The position numbers were made by a program, and so were the translations under genes. From Oscillospiraceae bacterium (lineage in GTDB: Bacteria; Bacillota; Clostridia; Oscillospirales; UBA929): DNA of 5,887 nt. Below the pieces are notes generated by a model. The model saw nothing but the letters and a program-made list of their open reading frames with translations, did no database searches and was not told the origin of the DNA. The stretch is from the NCBI GenBank assembly GCA_009777685.1, contig WRLJ01000118.1:1-5887 (forward strand), given 5' to 3'. Below, piece after piece: positions 1 to 5,665 of this stretch. Position 1 is the first letter of the stretch. Each line of letters opens with the position of its first letter.

Positions 1-55
1 CGTCCCTACAGGTCAGGGGGGAAACCCCGTAGGGGCGCCCGTCCCGGTTGCCCAC

Positions 56-75
56 GGACGCCATATATGGCGTCC
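56..75. repeat. 20-bp perfect palindrome (GGACGCC arms)
   Basis: GGACGCCATATATGGCGTCC is a perfect palindrome. It is followed by CTACA, and the string CGTCCCTACA at 71-80 also occurs at 1-10, which suggests another copy of the element is cut by the window edge. The GGACGCC/GGCGTCC arms resemble the GGGACGC/GCGTCCC arms inside the tandem repeat at 388-638, so these may be one family of small intergenic palindromic elements. It could form a hairpin in RNA or serve as a protein-binding site; nothing here decides between them. Confidence 0.6.
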
Positions 76-77
76 CT

Positions 78-127
78 ACACATACGTCATGTTTTAATTT
101 TACATTGTACGACACATACGTCATGTT
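78..127. repeat. 16-bp direct repeat pair, 34 bp apart
   Basis: ACACATACGTCATGTT occurs exactly at 78-93 and again at 112-127. The stretch between them (94-111) is A+T-rich. Two exact copies of a 16-mer this close are unlikely by chance. They could be a duplicated operator or the remains of a short duplication. No flanking transposase or integrase is visible. Confidence 0.6.
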
Positions 128-300
128 AGGGCAGTTCCCTGTGGAGACAGCAAAGAAAGTGCAAGGGTATGGCCGGGACGTGTGAATAAGACAAAAAGAG
201 AGAAAACCAAAAGTCGAGGCCAGGACAGCTGGGAAAAGACCCTTACGGTAAATAGTAGTGTCTCGCACAAACAAAACCCCCGTATTACCCGCGAGAGGGC

Positions 301-352
301 CTGGGGGACTGCCAAGTCCCCCAGTGGGGGGTCCGGGGGAGACCTCCCCCGG
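301..352. repeat. Two adjacent G/C-rich hairpins
   Basis: The first hairpin is CTGGGGGACT (301-310), loop GCCA, then AGTCCCCCAG (315-324): a perfect 10-bp stem with a 4-nt loop. The second is CCGGGGGA (333-340), loop GACC, then TCCCCCGG (345-352): a perfect 8-bp stem. Neither is followed by a T-tract, so they are not typical intrinsic terminators. They look like small palindromic intergenic repeats. Because the stems are symmetric, the strand cannot be assigned. Confidence 0.6.
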
Positions 353-387
353 AAATGCCTGAACACCACCCAAACCCACAGCCGGAC

Positions 388-650
388 GGGCAAACGGTGA
401 AAGCCTTTCCCCAAAGTTTGCAGATAACCTGCGGGACGCCGAGGTCTGCGTCCCCTACGGAGGGGAGCGGGCAAACGGTGAAAACCTTTCCCCCCGAAGT
501 TTGCGGATAACCTGCGGGACGCCGAGGTCTGCGTCCCCTACGGAGGGGATGCGGGCAAACGGTGAAAACCTTTCCCCCCGGAGTTTGCGGATAACCTGCG
601 GGACGCCGAGGTCTGCGTCCCCTACGGTGTGTGCGGCGGGGCAAACGCGG
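388..650. repeat. Tandem repeat, 81-86 bp unit, three copies plus a stub
   Basis: Units begin with GGGCAAACGG at 388, 469 and 553. A fourth start, GGGCAAACGCGG, lies at 639, where the similarity ends. Successive distances are 81, 84 and 86 bp. Copies differ by a few substitutions and small indels; for example the first has AGCCTTTCCCCAAAG where the second has AACCTTTCCCCCCGAAG. Each unit holds two inverted repeats. One is GCAAAC paired with GTTTGC (in copy 2 at 471-476 and 499-504). The other is GGGACGC, an 8-nt loop, then GCGTCCC (433-454, 516-537 and 600-621). The repeat ends about 85 bp before the -35 box of the nusB promoter. It is neither CRISPR-like in unit size nor linked to cas genes. 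Confidence 0.85.
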
Positions 651-734
651 ACGGGATCAGAGCAAAAGGAAATGCTCTTGCCCTGGGCGGGAATGGGCTT
701 TAGCGGTCCGGGTTTTTGTGTTGTTATCTGTCTC

Positions 735-763
735 TTGCAAACCGGAGGCAAAACGGATATAAT
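735..763 (+). promoter_or_regulatory. Sigma-A-type promoter of the nusB operon
   Basis: TTGCAA at 735-740 and a perfect TATAAT at 758-763 are separated by exactly 17 bp. Transcription would begin near 770, leaving a leader of about 23 nt before the nusB start. The box sits just downstream of the tandem-repeat region and just upstream of the first gene of the run, as expected for the main promoter of the operon. Confidence 0.8.
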
Positions 764-792
764 ACCTTCACATTGAACTGGGGAGAAGGCGT

Positions 793-1251
793 ATGACAAG
801 AATCGCCGCGCGGGAAATGGCCGTGATTACGGTCTATGGAATGGACTATGGCCAAGCCTGCGAGGACGTGATCGCGGAACGTCTGGACAAGGATTTTTAC
901 GAGCGCCTGTCGGGAGAGGGCGGCGTGTTTTCCGAGCCTCCCGATGAACGGCAGGCCGAATATATCCGCCGCGTCGCCGGAGGCGTGTCGGAGCATCTGG
1001 CGGAGCTGGACGGCTATATCGACCAATATGTGAGGGGCTGGAAATTTTCGCGCCTGCCGCGCCTGACGGTCGCCGTGCTGCGCGTGGCGATGTTCGAGGC
1101 GCTGTACATGAGCGCGGAGGTGCCCTCGGCGGCGGCCCTCAATGCGGCGGTGGAGATTTCCAAGCATTACGAGACGCCGGAAACGACCGCGTTCATCAAC
1201 GGGGTTCTGGGTTCGTTCTACCGCGCGGAAATCGAGAGGGCGGCCCCGTGA
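793..1251 (+). CDS. nusB: Transcription antitermination factor NusB
   Basis: NusB is a small all-helical RNA-binding protein. With NusE (ribosomal protein S10) it binds boxA RNA and supports antitermination, mainly of rRNA operons. The 152-residue product has the family layout. The N-terminal helix contains REMAVITVYGMDY (residues 7-19). The C-terminal half carries the signature region: W83, the LPRLTVAVLRVAMFEALY stretch (88-105), NAAVEISKHY (117-126), and FINGVLG (134-140) near the end. The ATG at 793 follows GGGGAGAAGG at a normal distance and lies about 23 nt after the predicted transcription start. Length is typical. An acidic, Gly-rich linker (about 36-54) replaces part of the usual N-terminal loop. 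The stop codon overlaps the GTG start of the next gene, so the two are probably translationally coupled. Confidence 0.95.
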   Translation: MTRIAAREMAVITVYGMDYGQACEDVIAERLDKDFYERLSGEGGVFSEPPDERQAEYIRRVAGGVSEHLAELDGYIDQYVRGWKFSRLPRLTVAVLRVAMFEALYMSAEVPSAAALNAAVEISKHYETPETTAFINGVLGSFYRAEIERAAP

Positions 1252-2180
1252 TTTTGGGCTTGGACACGAGCTGCTATACGACCTCCGCCGCGCTGTTTGA
1301 CGGCGCGGAAGCGCGGGAGGCCCGCCGCCCCCTGCGGCTGCCGCCCGGGCAAAAGGGCCTGCGGCAGTCCGGGATGCTGTTTCAGCATATCAACGCGCTG
1401 CCGGAGGTTCTGGCGGAGCTGGGCGGCGTTCCGGAGCGGGGCCTGACCGGCGTGGCCGCCTCCTCCAGACCGCGCGAGGCGGAGGGCTCGTATATGCCCT
1501 GCTTTTTGGCGGGACTGTCGCTGGCGCGGTCGCTGTCGGCGATATTGGACATCCCGCTGTACGAGGCTTCGCACCAGCAGGGGCATCTGGCCGCCGCGCT
1601 GTGGTCGGCCGGGCGCATGGACTTGGCCGCCGCACCGTTTCTGGCATGGCATGTATCCGGCGGGACCACCGAGCTGCTGTATACGGAGCCGTATCTGAAG
1701 GCCGAACGCATTGGCGGCACGACGGACTTGTGCGCCGGACAGGTGATCGACCGCGTGGGCGCGGCGCTGGGCCTGGGGTTTCCGGCGGGGCCGGAGCTGG
1801 AACGGCTGGCGGAGAGGTCGGGCGAAACGCTCCCGGGCCGCCTGACGGTAAACGGTATGGAGTTCTCTCTCTCCGGCCTGCAAAATCAGGCCGAACGGTT
1901 TCTCGCGCAGGGCCGGAAAGCGTCGGACGTCGCCGCGTTTACCCTAGGCTCCGTGGCGCGCGTTTTACGGAAAGCGACCGATCACGCCAAAACGCGGTAT
2001 CCCGGCGTGCCCGTTGTCGGCTGCGGCGGCGTGCTGGCCAACCTGAAAATCCGCGGGTCCTTGCCGGACGTCGTATTCGCCGCGCCGTCGGCCTCGCCGG
2101 ACAACGCCGTCGGCATCGCGGTCATCGGCGAACGATATTCGCGTTTACCGCGGCGGGAGGTGCTGGCATCGACGCTTTAA
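1248..2180 (+). CDS. TsaD/Kae1-like ASKHA-fold protein (former peptidase M22 paralogue)
   Basis: The 310-residue product belongs to the Kae1/TsaD family, whose main members use ATP to make the t6A modification of tRNA. It shows the family's nucleotide-binding landmarks: the phosphate loop GLDTSCYTTS (4-13), a metal-site HxxxH as H109-QQG-H113, the second phosphate motif SGGTTELL (137-144), FPAGPELERLA (178-188), the adenosine loop GCGGVLANLKIR (258-269), and PDNAVGIAVIG near the C-terminus (284-294). It is shorter than typical TsaD (about 340 residues), and the usual HxEGH is HQQGH, so I read it as the diverged paralogue often found in this Firmicutes neighbourhood rather than as TsaD itself. 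Its exact substrate is unknown. The start is GTG at 1248, seven bases after GAGAGGG and overlapping the nusB stop. Its 3' end overlaps the proposed xseA start by 13 nt. Confidence 0.85.
   Translation: MILGLDTSCYTTSAALFDGAEAREARRPLRLPPGQKGLRQSGMLFQHINALPEVLAELGGVPERGLTGVAASSRPREAEGSYMPCFLAGLSLARSLSAILDIPLYEASHQQGHLAAALWSAGRMDLAAAPFLAWHVSGGTTELLYTEPYLKAERIGGTTDLCAGQVIDRVGAALGLGFPAGPELERLAERSGETLPGRLTVNGMEFSLSGLQNQAERFLAQGRKASDVAAFTLGSVARVLRKATDHAKTRYPGVPVVGCGGVLANLKIRGSLPDVVFAAPSASPDNAVGIAVIGERYSRLPRREVLASTL
2155..2170 (+). promoter_or_regulatory. Shine-Dalgarno and proposed ATC start of xseA
   Basis: GGGAGG at 2155-2160 is followed by seven bases and then ATC at 2168-2170, the first codon of the conserved XseA N-terminus (x-D-A-L-T-V-S-E-L-N). 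In this frame there is no ATG, GTG or TTG from 1733 to 2233, so a canonical start cannot yield the conserved N-terminus without a very long, unrelated extension. The site lies inside the last codons of the upstream gene, whose TAA is at 2178-2180, so ribosomes terminating there could restart here. A sequencing error or mutation of ATG to ATC would look the same. Confidence 0.65.
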
Positions 2181-3355
2181 CGGTATCCGAGCTGAACCGG
2201 CATATCAAGGTTCTGCTTGACGGAGACGAGACTTTGCGGGACGTGCTGGTGCGCGGCGAAGCCTCGAACTATAAGGTGTATCCCTCGGGCCATCATTATT
2301 TTACGCTGAAGGACGCGGAGGGGACGCTGAAATGCGTGATGTTCCGGAACGCGGCCGCATCGCTTTCCTTCCGTCCGGCTGACGGGATGCGCCTGCTGGC
2401 CTCGGGGCAGGTGAGCGTCTACCCGCGCGACGGGGTATATCAGCTGTATTGCCGCCACCTCCTGCCCGACGGCGAGGGCGCGCTGACCCGCGCGTTTGAG
2501 GAGCTGAAAAACCGTCTGGCGGAGGAGGGCCTGTTCGACCCGGCGCACAAAAAGCCGCTGCCGCCGTATCCGGCGCGGGTCGCGCTGGTGACCAGTCCCG
2601 CGGGCGCGGCGGTCCGCGATATGATCCGCATTTTTGGGCGGCGTTTCCCGCTCTGTGAGATCCTCGTCGCTCCCGTGCGCGTGCAGGGGGAGGAAGCCCC
2701 GGAGGAAATTGCCAGGGCGATCCGCTATGTGAGCCGCCACGCGCTGGCCGACGTGATGATCGTCGGGCGGGGCGGCGGTTCGCTGGAGGACCTGTGGGCC
2801 TTCAACGACGAGCGTGTGGCGCGCGCCATTTTTGCCTCAAGCGTCCCTGTCGTTTCCGCCGTGGGGCATGAGCCGGACGTGCTGATCAGCGACTTCGCCG
2901 CCGATGCGCGGGCCTCTACGCCGTCGCACGCCGCCGAGCTGGTTTCGCCGGACGCCGCCGATTTGCTGGCGCGCGTGGCGCAGTCCGCCGCCCGCCTGAC
3001 CTTCGCGCAGAAACGGCGTCTTGAGACCTTGGCGCGGGCGCTGGAGCGCCGCCGGGGCGCGCTGAAGACGCCGGAGCGGCTTTTGCGGGACAAGCTCCAG
3101 CGCCTGGACTCCGCGCGGGCCCGGCTGGATGCGCTGGCGGAACGGGCTTTGCGCGACGCCGCCCGCGCCGCGGCCCTGCGGGCGGCCCGGTTGGACGCGC
3201 TGAGCCCGCTGAAGGTGCTGGGCCGCGGATACGCCATTGCCTATACGGAGGCGGGCGCCGCTCTGAAGGACGCGGGAACGCTCTCCGCCGGGGATACGCT
3301 GACCATCCGCCCCGAAAAGGGCCGGGCGGTATGTCAGGTCATAACGGCCGAATGA
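2168..3355 (+). CDS. xseA: Exodeoxyribonuclease VII large subunit XseA
   Basis: XseA is the catalytic subunit of exonuclease VII, which degrades single-stranded DNA from both ends to short oligonucleotides. From the ATC at 2168 the product is 395 residues, normal for clostridial XseA. Residues 1-100 form the OB-fold domain, with VSELNRHIK (6-14), GEASNYK (30-36) and SGHHYFTLKD (40-49). The nuclease domain follows, with TSPAGAAVRD (142-151), RGGGSLEDLWAFNDE (201-215) and AVGHEPDVLISDFAADARASTPSHAAEL (231-258 region), which together hold the expected catalytic Asp, Arg and His. Residues about 260-345 are an Arg/Ala/Leu-rich coiled coil that would bind XseB. LGRGYAI (351-357) leads into a C-terminal beta region. 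The open frame runs far upstream to 1601, but that part is a shadow of the preceding gene. xseB follows after 34 nt. The unusual start codon is the one anomaly. Confidence 0.93.
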   Translation: MDALTVSELNRHIKVLLDGDETLRDVLVRGEASNYKVYPSGHHYFTLKDAEGTLKCVMFRNAAASLSFRPADGMRLLASGQVSVYPRDGVYQLYCRHLLPDGEGALTRAFEELKNRLAEEGLFDPAHKKPLPPYPARVALVTSPAGAAVRDMIRIFGRRFPLCEILVAPVRVQGEEAPEEIARAIRYVSRHALADVMIVGRGGGSLEDLWAFNDERVARAIFASSVPVVSAVGHEPDVLISDFAADARASTPSHAAELVSPDAADLLARVAQSAARLTFAQKRRLETLARALERRRGALKTPERLLRDKLQRLDSARARLDALAERALRDAARAAALRAARLDALSPLKVLGRGYAIAYTEAGAALKDAGTLSAGDTLTIRPEKGRAVCQVITAE

Positions 3356-3389
3356 TCCTCTGTCACGGCCGATGGGAAAGGACGACATG

Positions 3390-3647
3390 ATGAGCGAGAA
3401 AAAAACCAAAAAAACCGGATATTCCTTTGAGGAGGATATCGAACGTCTGGACGAGATCGTATCCGCCCTGGAGCGGGGAGAGGCGCCGCTGGAGGAGTCC
3501 CTGAAGCTCTATGAGGAGGGCGCGCGTCTGGCGGTCCGCTGTGAGACGGCGCTGAAGCAGGCCGAGCAGCGGGTCCTGAAGCTGGCCAAGACCCCGGAGG
3601 GGACGATAGAAGCCGTGAAAATGGAGGTAAGCGACAGTGAGGCATGA
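3390..3647 (+). CDS. xseB: Exodeoxyribonuclease VII small subunit XseB
   Basis: XseB is the small helical subunit, several copies of which bind the coiled coil of XseA to form active exonuclease VII. The 85-residue product matches the family over its whole core: FEEDIERLDEIVSALERGEA (13-32), then LEESLKLYEEG (34-44) and the helix through ALKQAEQRV (54-62). I chose the ATG at 3390 because AAAGGA at 3377-3382 lies seven bases upstream. In-frame ATGs at 3387 (only four bases from that site) and 3372 (upstream of it) are possible but less well placed. The Lys-rich N-terminal tail (KKTKKT) is variable in the family. The 3' end overlaps the GTG start of ispA by 11 nt, so translation is likely coupled. 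Confidence 0.93.
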   Translation: MSEKKTKKTGYSFEEDIERLDEIVSALERGEAPLEESLKLYEEGARLAVRCETALKQAEQRVLKLAKTPEGTIEAVKMEVSDSEA

Positions 3648-4548
3648 GGATCGGTTAGACCAATACGTCAGGAGTGTCGACGAGGCGCTGGAAACGTATA
3701 TCCCGGCGGTCCCGATGCTGCCGCAGGCGCGCCTGATCGAGGCGATGCAATACAGCCTGTTTGCGGGCGGTAAGCGCATCCGGCCGGTTATCCTGCTGGA
3801 GTTTTGCCGCGTCAGCGGAGGCGATTGGGAAACAGCCCTGCCGTTTGCGTGCGCGCTGGAGATGATCCACACCTACTCGCTGATCCATGATGATCTGCCT
3901 TGTATGGACGATGACACGATGCGGCGCGGCCGCCCCTGCAGCCACGTGATGTTCGGCGAGGCGACGGCCCTGCTGGCCGGCGACGCGCTGCTCACGGCGG
4001 CGTTTGAGACGATGCTGGACCCGGGCGTCAGCCCGTCGCTGGACCCGGACCGGGTGCGGCGGGCGGCGCATGTCATCGCGGCCGGCGCGGGCGCCTACGG
4101 GATGGCCGGCGGCCAGCAGCTGGATATTGAGGGCGGGAAGCCCGGGGCGGACCCCCTGAACGAGGCTATCGGCGTTCATTCGCTGAAAACCGGCGCGATG
4201 ATGGCCGCCGCCGCCCAGGCCGGCTGTATCTTGGGCGGCGCGACGGAGACGCAGTGCGCGCACGCGGTCAGCTTTGCCAAGGCGCTGGGCATAGCCTTCC
4301 AGATCAGGGACGACATTCTGGATGTGGAGGGCGATTCGGACGAGCTGGGGAAAACCGCCGGCAAGGACGCCGCCCAGGGCAAGCTCACGTTTGTACCGTT
4401 GAAGGGCATGGAGGAGTGCAAGGCTCTGGTGGCCTCCATGACCTCCGGCGCGATCGGGTTTTTGCCGGCGTTCGCCGGGGACGCGGCCGCCGGCGAGATC
4501 AGCTTCCTGACGTGGCTGGCCAACGAAATGATGAACCGAAGCCTATGA
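3637..4548 (+). CDS. ispA: Farnesyl diphosphate synthase-type polyprenyl synthetase
   Basis: This enzyme condenses isopentenyl diphosphate with allylic diphosphates to make short isoprenoid diphosphates, the precursors of undecaprenyl lipid carriers and quinones. The 303-residue product has all family motifs in order: GGKRIRP (44-50), the first Asp-rich motif HDDLPCMDDD (84-93) followed by RRGRP (96-100), GQQLDIEGG (159-167), KTG (184-186), and the second Asp-rich motif QIRDDILDVEGD (222-233) with GKTAGKD (238-244). The two-residue insert in the first motif (LPCM) is typical of bacterial enzymes. Tyr80, five residues before the first Asp, suggests a C15 (farnesyl) product. The start is GTG at 3637, eight bases after a perfect GGAGGT at 3623-3628, inside the end of xseB. 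The stop overlaps the ATG of the next gene (ATGA). Confidence 0.95.
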   Translation: MRHEDRLDQYVRSVDEALETYIPAVPMLPQARLIEAMQYSLFAGGKRIRPVILLEFCRVSGGDWETALPFACALEMIHTYSLIHDDLPCMDDDTMRRGRPCSHVMFGEATALLAGDALLTAAFETMLDPGVSPSLDPDRVRRAAHVIAAGAGAYGMAGGQQLDIEGGKPGADPLNEAIGVHSLKTGAMMAAAAQAGCILGGATETQCAHAVSFAKALGIAFQIRDDILDVEGDSDELGKTAGKDAAQGKLTFVPLKGMEECKALVASMTSGAIGFLPAFAGDAAAGEISFLTWLANEMMNRSL

Positions 4549-4991
4549 GAAATGTAGTGGATTATCTGACGGGCAACCGGATCCTCAACGTGTCGATCAT
4601 CGCCTTTGTGCTGGCGCAGACGCTGAAGGTGCTGATTAGTCTGGTTCAGAACCGGAAGTTCGACATGTCGCGCTTATTTGGCTCCGGCGGTATGCCCAGC
4701 TCGCACTCGGCGACGGTGTGCGCGCTGACGGTCTCGGTCGGGCGCGTTTCTGGGACGCATACGGCCCAGTTTGCCATCAGCGCGGTGCTGGCCATCATCG
4801 TGATGTACGACGCGCTGAACGTGCGCCGCCAGGCGGGCCAGCACGCGAAGATTCTCAATTACATCATCGAAAACTGGCACGATATGTCGCCGGACCTGTT
4901 TCAGCGCAAGCTGAAGGAGCTGCTCGGGCATACGCCGCTGCAAGTCGTGTGCGGCGCGATACTGGGGATTGCATTGGGGTTCCTGATGTGA
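4545..4991 (+). CDS. Divergent PAP2 family (DUF212, YuiD-like) membrane protein
   Basis: The 148-residue product belongs to DUF212, a family distantly related to PAP2 acid phosphatases. It has a membrane segment at about 14-35, then GSGGMPSSHSATV (46-58), a second hydrophobic segment (about 73-88) ending in MYDALNVRRQAGQHAKILN (87-105), and a C-terminal hydrophobic stretch after LGHTPLQVVCGAILG (127-141). The SSHS and RRQAG...H regions are the likely counterparts of PAP2 catalytic motifs. No activity is established that I know of; a role on lipid or isoprenoid phosphates is only suggested by its place directly after ispA. The ATG overlaps the ispA stop (ATGA), with no strong ribosome binding site, so it is probably coupled. 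Its last codons contain the promoter of the downstream RNA: the TGA stop supplies part of the extended -10 box. Confidence 0.9.
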   Translation: MRNVVDYLTGNRILNVSIIAFVLAQTLKVLISLVQNRKFDMSRLFGSGGMPSSHSATVCALTVSVGRVSGTHTAQFAISAVLAIIVMYDALNVRRQAGQHAKILNYIIENWHDMSPDLFQRKLKELLGHTPLQVVCGAILGIALGFLM

Positions 4992-4997
4992 TATAAT
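4969..4997 (+). promoter_or_regulatory. Extended -10 promoter for the OLE RNA
   Basis: TTGCAT at 4969-4974 and a perfect TATAAT at 4992-4997 are 17 bp apart, and a TG at 4989-4990 one base before the hexamer makes an extended -10 element (TGATATAAT). Transcription would begin near 5003-5005, which is exactly where the 5' arm of the long-range stem of the RNA begins. The box overlaps the stop codon of the DUF212 gene. It resembles the nusB promoter (TTGCAA, 17 bp, TATAAT). The RNA can therefore be made alone, besides any readthrough from the operon. Confidence 0.8.
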
Positions 4998-5306
4998 CGG
5001 GCGAGAGGCACGGTATCCTAGTCGGGCCGCGGGTTCCCAGGACGGGCCTAAAAATCCGTTAAAGGGCATATCGATGAAGTCTCTGGTGTTTGCTTTTTAC
5101 GCCCAGTTTGGGGTGAATGCTGGGGGTTAAGGCTTGGGGGCGAGACGCAATGGCATGTGTCTGCCGACCCTCTTGCCGCGGAGACCTGATCTTGTGGGCG
5201 GACCTGCCGTCTACGAATCAGGGTTAAACCTGCAATGCGGTGCGTTTAGCGCTGTGTGCAGTGTAGCCTGCCTTGCGTGGGCTTTGCGGAGATGGGATCA
5301 CGCACG

Positions 5307-5326
5307 CCGGCCATGGCCATGGCCGG
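5307..5326 (+). repeat. 20-bp perfect palindrome within the OLE RNA
   Basis: CCGGCCATGGCCATGGCCGG is a perfect palindrome. In RNA it folds into an 8-bp stem with a GGCC loop. It follows directly after another pairing, TGCGTG (5274-5279) with CACGCA (5299-5304), so the two may stack as neighbouring helices. A self-complementary loop could also allow two RNA molecules to pair. Confidence 0.65.
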
Positions 5327-5560
5327 AAGGCTATTGCCCGTTGAAACACTGTCTGCAAAAGAGGCTAAAGAACCTGCTCGAGCCTGCCGTGGAAAGCACC
5401 TAGGCCGTTTCACGCGTTGGCGGCGTCTGTCCGCCCCGGGGCGGCGTGATTGCGCGCAGTGGATTACAGTGCGGACTAAGTGGCAATTCGGCAGCGCCGC
5501 GGGAGCCGTTTGCGGCGTCCCGATCAGGCAACACGGCGAAGCGTCCTTCAATGGGAAACC

Positions 5561-5581
5561 GCCCCGTCGGCGACGAGGGGC
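5561..5581 (+). other. Hairpin in the 3' half of the OLE RNA
   Basis: GCCCC (5561-5565) pairs with GGGGC (5577-5581), and inside it GTC (5566-5568) pairs with GAC (5572-5574) around a GGC loop. A GA bulge at 5575-5576 separates the two helices on the 3' side. The strict inner and outer pairing supports a structured RNA rather than coding sequence here. Confidence 0.55.
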
Positions 5582-5665
5582 AGGGCGCGGGGAAAACCGG
5601 CCGAACCTATGCCGTAAAATTTACGCTGTGCGCAGCCTCTCCCCCGAAGCGCAAAGCCCGCGCGG

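Larger units (their letters stand above)
1..734. other. Gene-free upstream region rich in repeats and hairpins
   Basis: I see no credible coding sequence here. The open frames on both strands are translations of the repeated DNA: Arg/Pro/Gly-rich strings that recur with the repeat period and have no ribosome binding site or recognisable family. The region contains a 20-bp palindrome (56-75), a 16-bp direct repeat (78-93 and 112-127), a small GGGG-GAAA-CCCC hairpin (17-28), two strong G/C hairpins (301-352), a long tandem repeat (388-650) and a 6-bp hairpin AGAGCA/TGCTCT (659-678). Bases about 80-300 are noticeably more A+T-rich than the operon downstream. The gene that precedes this region lies outside the window, so some of these elements could belong to its 3' end. 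Confidence 0.7.

Noticed and set aside
182..400. Plus-strand frame of 72 codons
   Set aside because: No Shine-Dalgarno, no recognisable family, and it runs through both G/C hairpins into the tandem repeat.
388..650. CRISPR array
   Set aside because: Units of 81-86 bp are nearly identical along their whole length, so there are no unique spacers, and no cas genes are visible.
659..720. Intrinsic terminator from AGAGCA/TGCTCT or the CCGGGTTTTT stretch before nusB
   Set aside because: The 6-bp hairpin is not followed by T's, and the T-run at 711-718 has no good stem directly before it.
121..799. Minus-strand frames with repeated Arg/Pro/Gly-rich peptides over the tandem array (121-474, 285-644, 455-799)
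   Set aside because: They are translations of the DNA repeat, recurring in different frames, with no ribosome binding site or known family; repeat structure explains them fully.
1601..2167. The long upstream extension of the xseA frame
   Set aside because: It lies entirely within the TsaD-like gene, is Arg/Gly-rich and unlike any XseA N-terminus; it is a high-GC shadow frame.
3655..4263. Minus-strand frame of 202 codons opposite ispA
   Set aside because: It is antisense to a gene with all prenyltransferase motifs and is Arg/His/Gln-rich, as expected for a complementary-strand shadow.
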